Below, one piece after another: positions 10,901 through 19,900 of a stretch of 64,000 bases of DNA. Position numbers and translations under genes: made by a program. The stretch's first letter is position 1, and each line of letters begins with the position of its first letter. Origin of the DNA: an uncultured bacterium (lineage in GTDB: Bacteria > Bacillota > Clostridia > Lachnospirales > Lachnospiraceae); assembly GCA_905215155.1 (NCBI GenBank), contig CAJMPJ010000002.1, forward strand, positions 62,001 through 126,000. Reading direction: 5' to 3'. The notes under the pieces are model-generated. The model was not told the origin of the DNA. It saw nothing but the letters and a program-made list of their open reading frames with translations, and made no database searches.

Positions 10901-13900
10901 ATACCTGTTCCTGCTTTATTTACGGTAAAGATCACTGGTTTTGACACAGCATATCCGGCCGGGACCTTTAGCTCCTCCATGATGTAGACCTGGCTTGCTT
11001 TTAGTTTTTTCTTTAGAGTAAAGCCGTCTTCCCCTGAAAGAACCGTTGCTATGGCTTCTCCATTCTTTTGATATTCTCCGTCAATGGCTATTGCCTCATA
11101 CACTGCTATCTTCGCACCTTCAATAGCCATTCCTGTATCAAAGTTTGTCTTTTTAAAAAATATTTGTGTTGGTTTATTCTCAATTTCACAGGAATAAAGT
11201 ATCTCTTTTTCGTTCCCATTTCCGTCAAATTGGAATTTCTTTTTTCCCTCATAAATCTGGTAAAAATCCGGTGGGGAAATTTCTTCTATAACATAGGTAT
11301 AAGGCGTTATGGTTCCATCTGTCTGGACTTCACCAACGGGGAGCTCTTTTAAAACAGCGTTTCCTTCAGTGCCGGTTGTCATGTACCAGACTGTTCCCGT
11401 ATCTGTGTTGGTTACTTTAAAACGGGCATTTTCTAATCCCTCATTGGTATCAGAAGCTTTTTTATGAATTTCCAATGCTCCAACAGTAGGAATATTGGTG
11501 ATCCGGTAAACCGGAATCTTTTCTGCTCCCACTTCTATCTTCACGGGATCTGCTTTCTGCATGTAAGGTGGCGGGATAGCTTCTACGATGAAGTACGTTC
11601 CATATGCAACCTTGCTGATCCGGTGAGGCTTTAAATCTCCAACCTTAAACCCTTCTATGATTTTGTCATTAAACTGGTCTTCTTTGGTGTAGCGTCCGTC
11701 TGTTCCGGAGATCCAGGTTTCTATAAGGTGTGCTTCATCCTTTACTAAATTTCCTGCTTCATCGGCCCGGTATAGAGCAAGTTCGGCTCCTTCGGCTGCG
11801 TACTGATTTGTTCCATCTGTGACAACCTTTAAGACGTTAATGAACTTCTCTTCATTTTGTAAGCTGACTCGCTGTATGGCTCCTGTTTCGTGAATGACTA
11901 TGGCTTTTGGATTAGCCGGTTCAAATCCTTCCGGAACTTTTTCTTCCACCAGAACATACGCCCCGATCTTTTTCCCGTCCTTTTCTGCATTCAGAGGCAG
12001 ATAATCCAGACGATGCATTTCCTGTAAAGTGTCATAGGTTTTTATTCCCTCATTCTCTTGGTAGTTAAACTGGTATTCAAAGTTGAGTGGCAGCTTTCCA
12101 TCGGGGTCAAGGGCACCGTTTGTCACGTTCCGGTAAATGGTGATTCGGATTACCGCCCCGGTATCGGTGGTCCAGGTCTGGGTGATGCTTTCTCCCTTTC
12201 CAGTTGGTTTGCTTTCTGTCCGTTCTGCACTCCGCTTTCCAGCTTTGGTGTACCAGGTAAGATAGGTAAGATCTTCTCCCTTTTCCCGGTAAGCGGCTTC
12301 AAAATCGGTAAGGAAACTGGATTTATTATCGGTAATGCCAAGAAAGCCTTTCATGCGGTCCACAAGCTTCTTGCTCTTTTCCGTCAACTCTGTGTATTGG
12401 CTTAAATCGTCTGTGGTCCACTGATCTACTTTCTTTGACTCATCATACTGGGGCTTTCCTCCTTCCATTAAAATGTTTCCATCCTGGTCTGTTTTGGCTT
12501 CATATATGGCCAATCCAGCCGCATGATCGTTTGGCAGAAGGGTCTTAACTCCCTTGTTGTCTAAGAAGTACTTATAGACCTCCAGCTTCGTGTGATCATT
12601 GGTTACGTTGATGGTCTGAACATCCCCGGCAGCTTTTACCGTTATCTCCATAGAAGCTCTTACATACCCGGTTGCTGCTTCTGATTCCTCCAGAATGTAA
12701 TCTCCGGCCGGGATGCCTTCAAAGTACTTTGCTTTTCCATCGGTGATCCATTCGGCTACGATCCGCACCGGCGCATTGTCTGCGGTGTTCTCTACGGTCC
12801 ACTCTGCCGGTTTGTCTTCTGCTTTGACCAGGTAATAACCTTTGGGATAGGTGTGGCTGTCCGTAGTGGAAACTCTTTTGGCTTTATAAAGTGCCAGATG
12901 TGCACCGTTGATCAGATTATAGCTGTAAGAGCCTTTGGGTTCTGTCACAATCAGACCATTCTGGTAGTCACTGATAATTGGTATCCGGTACTGACTGGCC
13001 GCATCGGTCTTTGTGATCTCTACTTTGATCTTAGGATCTTCCATTCCGGTGGTTTGTACTTTTTTGGTTTCCTCTACGGTAATTCCCTGGGGGAATCCTT
13101 TCTGATAGCCGGAAGGTGCTTTTACCTCTTCCATGATGTATGTTCCTGGAATTACACGCTTTAGCATATCTGCCTGTCCCACCGTCTTATCCGTTTGAAA
13201 TGGATCGTTCGGCCACTTTTCTCCAGTAATCCAGGTATTTTCCATTACCCAGGCATCGCCCTGGCGGTGATAAAGCTTCGGATCATCGGTGGTATCTTCT
13301 TCGTTTCCAATGGCAGCTTTTCTCGCTTCCTCATTGATCCGGTATGCGGCTTTATTAAAAGCATCTAAAAGATCATCATACCGGTATCGAACATAGTCTC
13401 CATCAATGTCATAAATGGGATCTCCCTTTTTATAGGTTTCGTTGGATTTCTGATAATACTCTGGTAAGCCATGGCCGTTTAAAATCGGGTTCATGCTCTT
13501 TATAAAGGCTTTCCCCTGGTAAGTGCCGGTAGTATATTCCTGATCTGTGTCTGCATTGATTGAAGCGATCCGGTAGGTTTTAATCTTTTCCCTGGCGATA
13601 ATTGCTCCGGTTTTATTCTTTGATAGCTTTACCGGCCATACCAGAAACTTATCCCCTTCTTTAGAGTAGGCCATTCCAGTAGTTGGATCGACATATGCAT
13701 CCCGGTTTCCTTCTCCATCTAAATGATAAAGCGTTGCTCCCAAAGGAAGTTCTAGGCGCTTGTCTGCCTTTATGTAGCGGACAGTGGTTAAATCCCCACC
13801 GGCCAGCTCAAAGACTGGTTTTCCTGCTTTTAGGAGGAATAAGGATTCCTTATTTTTTGCCTGGACCTTAGTTCCATTCCTGTCATAGCCGTAAACAGTT

Positions 13901-16900
13901 CCATCCGTACCGGTTTCCATTACCGTAAGATTGGCCAGGGAATAGAAAAGAATGTCTGTGTCCCCCCGGTCAATGGTTTGGTACGTCCAGGTGCCTTCTC
14001 CTGTTCCTCCTGCAAGGCTTTCTTCCGGATCGTCTTTTTTAATAAATTCTACGGTATTTCCAGCGTATCCCTTTTTTACCTTTATGGACTGCACATTATT
14101 ATTCCGGTCCCTGGTTACTTCCACACCATCATATCCGTAATCACCGCTGTCTCCATTTTCCTTGATCTCTATGGCATCATAAAGGGTCATCTTTGCACCG
14201 GCAACGTAACGGTTTTGATCATCGGCGGTATCCAGGGGCCTGGAGATCAGACCGTAACCGGCAAACACACCGTCTATGTACACAAGTTCCACATCCTCAC
14301 CGGCATCCTTTCTGGACTGAAGGGTTTCTATGGTTCCCTTGTACCAGGCATAGCCTAAATAAGTTCCGTTCTTGTAAGCAAATTCCAGGTTTTCCATCCC
14401 GTACTTTTTCTTTAATTCCAGTTCCGTTCCTTCCAGCCTGGTATCGGTCTTGTAAGTAACCGTTTGATTAGAATCCTTGATTTTTGATACCTCTAGGCGA
14501 ATGGGCGTATTTGCTACATAGATCCTGGCCGTATCTTCTTTTAATGTTTCATTTTCACCTTGATTCTCATAGATTGCTGCCGCTACTCTTTTATCCCGGT
14601 TTCCGTCCAGATAATAGGTGGTTTTATCGGAATAAACTTCAATGGCTACCGGCTTTGTTCTCACATAGCCTGCCGGAGGCTTGATTTCACAAAGGACATA
14701 GGTTCCGGCTCCAAGGGGCTGGGGTGTCACAAGATATCCGGTGTTCTGATCCTGATTTTCAGTACTTGTCTCATCCTCTTCCTTTGCCTGTAGGCCATCT
14801 CTTGTTGTGGCGAAGGCTTCAAACTGTCCTGTTCTTCTTCCTTCCTGATCGGCAAGAATCACTTGCTTTGTTTCCTCGCAGATTGGGGTTCCTGCCGGAA
14901 CGATTCCCGTCCATGTGGCACCAATCTTACTGATTTTTTTCGCTCCCATGGCTGTCAAAAACTCCTTAGAGCCGTTGATGCGGGTATCTGTCTCATAGAA
15001 CTTTACCAGGCCGTCTGTCGTCTCTCCATCCTCTCTGGAAGCGGCATAGAGGGCAAACAAGGCACCGTCATGTAAGATGTTTTCTCCGGTCTCCGAATCC
15101 AGTTTTTCGATTCTTAACCGGCTTGTATAAAAGGTATTTGTAAATTTCCGATAACCATACCCTTTATAGCTTGATGTACCATTTTCATTTTGTTTGGTAT
15201 CAGTTAATTCATCCGCTGGCTCCGTAACCGTCCAGGGAACCAGCATAGAGGCATATTTGCCATCATAAGCGGTCTGCATCCCTTCCATGGCAGTCACATG
15301 ATCCTTATAGACTTCTCCTTTTTCACCAGGAAATGCAACCTGATCATAGATCTGCTTATCTTCTGATATTGATCCATAGTGGTATATTTTTTCCACTCCA
15401 TCGGTTTCATAGGTGGTGCCGTTAGGGGCTTCCTTTCCGGCATTTCCATCATCTCCCTGGTAATGGCTATTTGAATTTCCTCCGTTTTCTACCGGATCAA
15501 CCATGGTATTGTAATAATCTTTTCCCGGATCGTTTTTTTCCTGCGTGATGGTAAAATGTCCTTTTCCGGAAGGATCACCAGGAGCGGAACCGGAAATTGC
15601 CTGAAGGTCCAGACCATAAGGAAAAATCTCATAATCTCCTAACCGGCTGTGCGCCCGGATCACATACGTTCGCTTGTCCTCTCCACTCTCTCCAGGCCAT
15701 TCCTCATTAAATCGGATGTGGTATTTGGAAGAAAGCTGGGAAACAGTATCCGCTGCGTTATAACGGTAATAACTGGCCAGCTCCTCCGGTGTTTTGTCTG
15801 ATCCGGATTTTCCTTCCTCGTAGACAGAAGGAAGTTCAATTTCTTTCGGGGCATCTGTTTTGTAATGCTTATTGAAAAGGTCCCCCAAATCCTTGTTAAA
15901 AGGCTGCTGTTCTACGGCCACATAGGTTCCGTAGGGGAGATATTCGGATACTCCGTAACAATACCGGGCCTCTGCATCTTCCTGGTCGGCGCTTAGGGTC
16001 GTTGTATCTTTGCCCTTTCCTCCCTCTGCTTCGCTGTCCCAGGCAATGGAATAAATTTCATCAAGGTCATAGCTGAAGAATGGTTTTAAATAATTCTCTG
16101 CCTTTTTAATTGCTTCGGACAACGCCTTATCATAAATTTCATCAGAATACGTTTCACTTCCTGCGATGCCTTCGGTTTCTCCAGCCGGATTCTTCTTTAC
16201 AAGCTTTGCAACTTCATCATCCAAGTACCAGGTGATGGCAAACTGGCGGACATGATCCGAACGCTGGGAATTGTTTTCAGCTTCTTCAGAGGTGTTAATA
16301 CTGTTTTTCATGTCTGGATTGTTATGAATTGCTGGATACTGTGTCTCCCCTCCACCGGTTCCAAACAGGAGTTTTTTAATCCAGGCAAACGGCTTAAAAG
16401 AAGTGCTGTCATTGTCTGTTCGGTCCCACCGGTCTTCATTGGCCACTTTTATGGCATCAAAGAACTTTTCATAGTTGTAACGACTGACGGATATTTCCTT
16501 TCCTTCCTCATCTTTGATTGTTTGGATCGTTTTTTCCAGGACTGCCGTATATCCATTGTTCTGTTCTGCATTAATTAAACCATTTGAAAAACCGTACAGT
16601 TCCTTGTTGGCAATGGCTGCTTTATTGGAATCTTTTATAAGCGGATTAGTCTGGTGGTCTACGTTTGTATAGACCTTTTGCACCTTTTCCGGAAATGTGT
16701 CCCGGTATGCTTTGATATCCACCGGATTTCCATTCCGGTCCTGCCAGAGAATGGTTCCATCTTCGGCCCGGTAAAGCCGTTCTAAGTTGGATTTTAAATA
16801 CGCTTTAAACCGGAAGTTCTTTAAATACTTTGCATTATTTCCGGTTCCACCTCCATTTTCAGTGTAATGATCTTCAATGTCGGTATTCGCATACGTGTTA

Positions 16901-19900
16901 TTTTCATAAGTGCCATCCTCCTTTACAGAGATGTCCTTTGTGATCTTGATTTTCTGAAGGATGGGGCGCTCCTCAACGGATATATTATTATTACGAGTTC
17001 CTCCGTCAGAATAAATTTGGTTCCGGTCATACCGGAGGGTTACTGTTTCAATAAAAGTTCCGGCACCGGACATGTTGGGAGATACAGAAATATTTCCGTA
17101 ATAACCGGTATATTCCTCTGGAGTGATATTGGACCCTTCTACAAAAGTATCCTCATATTTGATTTTATAATCAGTAGAAGCATTCCCTTCCTCTCCCCCT
17201 GCATTAATGGTATAGCCTTTTCCGTCATATATAGCGGCTACCGGGGTGTCCACATCCTTCAGTTCATATCCTGGCGCAACCTGAACTTCTTCTTCCACTA
17301 TAATTTTCTTAATGCTGCCATCATTATTCCGGAGCGGTTCTCCCTGGCCATACACCCAGTAAGTGTGTTCTGAACTTTCCTTGATTGTAATTGCAGATAG
17401 ATCCTCCGGGAATACCGCCTGTTTCTTTGACAGTTCTCCTGCTCTTACTTTGGCAAAGGTGAAAAATCCATTTCCGTTTTCTTTGTAATCTGTCAGCTGA
17501 TCCATTGTGTATGGAACATATGTATAACCAGAAACCTCACTTCCATTGATCTTGTAATCCAGAGATTTCTTTATATAAGTAAGTTTATTTACTTCATCGT
17601 AAACACCGGAGGATACAGAATTTCCTACCCGGTAGGAGTAACGAATCACGGCTTTTCCATCGGTGACATCCTGCACTCGCAAGCAGTTAAAAACGGAAAG
17701 ACCGGCTTCTTCCATTCCTTCATAGAGGCTCTTTGCCTGTTCTTCAAAGGTTTCTCCCTCCAGGGGAATCAAAATCCAGGGGGCACCCTCATCCGGTTCT
17801 TTAAAGGAAGCTTTTTTCAGTGCTTCATTGGCATCTTCCATTAGATCCTCTGTATTCTTCTTATCCTCAAAGGTAGGAATGGTATAACGGAGGGCATTAT
17901 CCGGGCGGACTGAAGTGTAATCATACTCCGGATCAGAAACCTGGCATACTACGGCACTTTCCCCATTGGGAAGTGTTACCGTATCCCCTGCTTTCGCTTC
18001 CACGCTGGAACCATTTATAATGACTCTTGCTCCGGCTTCTTCTGCCAGGGCTGTTTCTTCTCTTGATACATATTCCGTATGCGTCCCCTTTGGATCTTCT
18101 ACAACCTCACTTCTGGTAATATAAAACGTGGCTCCCTCCGGAATATTTTGTGCATAGATCCGGTATCCGTTTATCGTTCCATTACTTTTTACCGTAAAGG
18201 TATTAACATGCTTTACCCTGTCGATTCCAATGCTTCCGGCAGATACGGTTCCCTCTGCCGAAGGATTTCCACCGGCTTCAAATGCCTCCTTGTTGCTGAC
18301 GGCTGCATCCTTTCCATAAACAGAAAGTTCATAGCCTTCCGAACGAGTCAGCTCCTTGATGTAATACTGGGTTCCATCCGCATTGACAATCAGAGGCTGG
18401 CCGATCCAGCAATTGCCGTTTAATGCTTCGTTGTTCTTGATAGGATAGGAATGGTTGCTTTCTCCTGTTCCGTCCTTTCCCTGATTGGAGGAAAGCTTTT
18501 CATAGCCTGTTGAGGTTTCGTTCCGGCTGTCCGTAAGGGAAATGCTGCTTCCCCTTTCTGTGTGACCGCTAAAACGTTCCATATCAGATTCCTTTCCAAT
18601 AGCTTTTCCCATCGCAGTGTAAAGGTTCGTTGGTGCAGAATTCGCCCAGCCATCAGAGGTTTTTACAATTGTTCCGTTTTGATAATTAAATGTATAGCCA
18701 GGAGCCTGAGTAATAGCCAGAAAGCTTCCATCTCCGTTTCGGTCAGTTGTTGCTATGGATACCAGGTTGTCCTTTTTAAAGAGGATACCGGAATGCCCAT
18801 CCGGGTGAGAAATATCGGTTGCCGCAAACAATCCGTAAACGGCTCCTTCTAAAGTTCCATCACCTTGACTATCCCCATAAGCATTGAAAGAATCAGATTC
18901 CCCAGCCTTTAAATCCATATCTTTTTTATTAAAGTGGATTTCTCCTTCTGTTCGATGATCATAAGCGATAAAGGTCCAGTCCTTGATGGATGATTCAAGG
19001 GGATTTATTCGGCTTGTTTCCGTAGATTCCGGAAGAGAGGAAAGTGATGATGATCCGCCTCTATCCCCATCATCGTCATCTGATAAGCGGAAAAGTGCTT
19101 TTGTCTTATTTGCCAGAAACTGAACGCTATTTTTGACTCCTTCAAAAAAGCCAGTAAAAGAGATTCCACCGTTGACGACTTCTACCTGAGAAGGGGTTGC
19201 CTTCTGTTTTTTTACAGGCTCTGGGAGTTCCATAACCTGAGTCTCTAAAATGGTTTCTGGTAGATTCTCACTTACTGTTTCTGGTGGTATTTCAGTTTTA
19301 GGTTCTTCCAGGGTCTCTGGTTCTGTCTCTGTCGGTGCTTCACTTTCTGTCTCTGTCGGTGCTTCACTTTCTGTCTCTGCCGGTACCTCACCTTTGGTTT
19401 CTGACTGAGTTTCTGCTTCGGTTTCCTTTTGTGTTTCCTCTTCTGTCTCCGGCTGTGTTTCTGCCTCGGTTTCCTTTTGTGTTTCCTCTTCTATCTCCGG
19501 CTGTGTTTCTGCTCCGGTTTCAGATTGTGTTTCAGTATTTGCTTCAGACGGAGCCTCGGTATCATGTTCTACTGGTATTTCCTCCTCTGATCTGTCACTG
19601 GAAATAATAACTTCTTTCTGATCATTTGGAGTTACTTGATCCAATGCACCAAATCCCATAAGAAACTGCTGTTTGGAGATTGGGGTTGATTGCTGTTCGA
19701 GAGGTGTACCAGAAGATATAGAGTCCGCTTCCATGTCCGGTCCATCTTCCGAACTCCCGGTGTGATCCATGCCGGAAGACTGATAGCTCTTAAATTCACT
19801 TGATGCTACAGTTCGCCATTCCAGAGGAATATCATCCGGATGACTTCCGTGAAGAGAATAGCCAGGTGCTGGGGTCGTTTCCTTTGCAGAGTATTCATAG

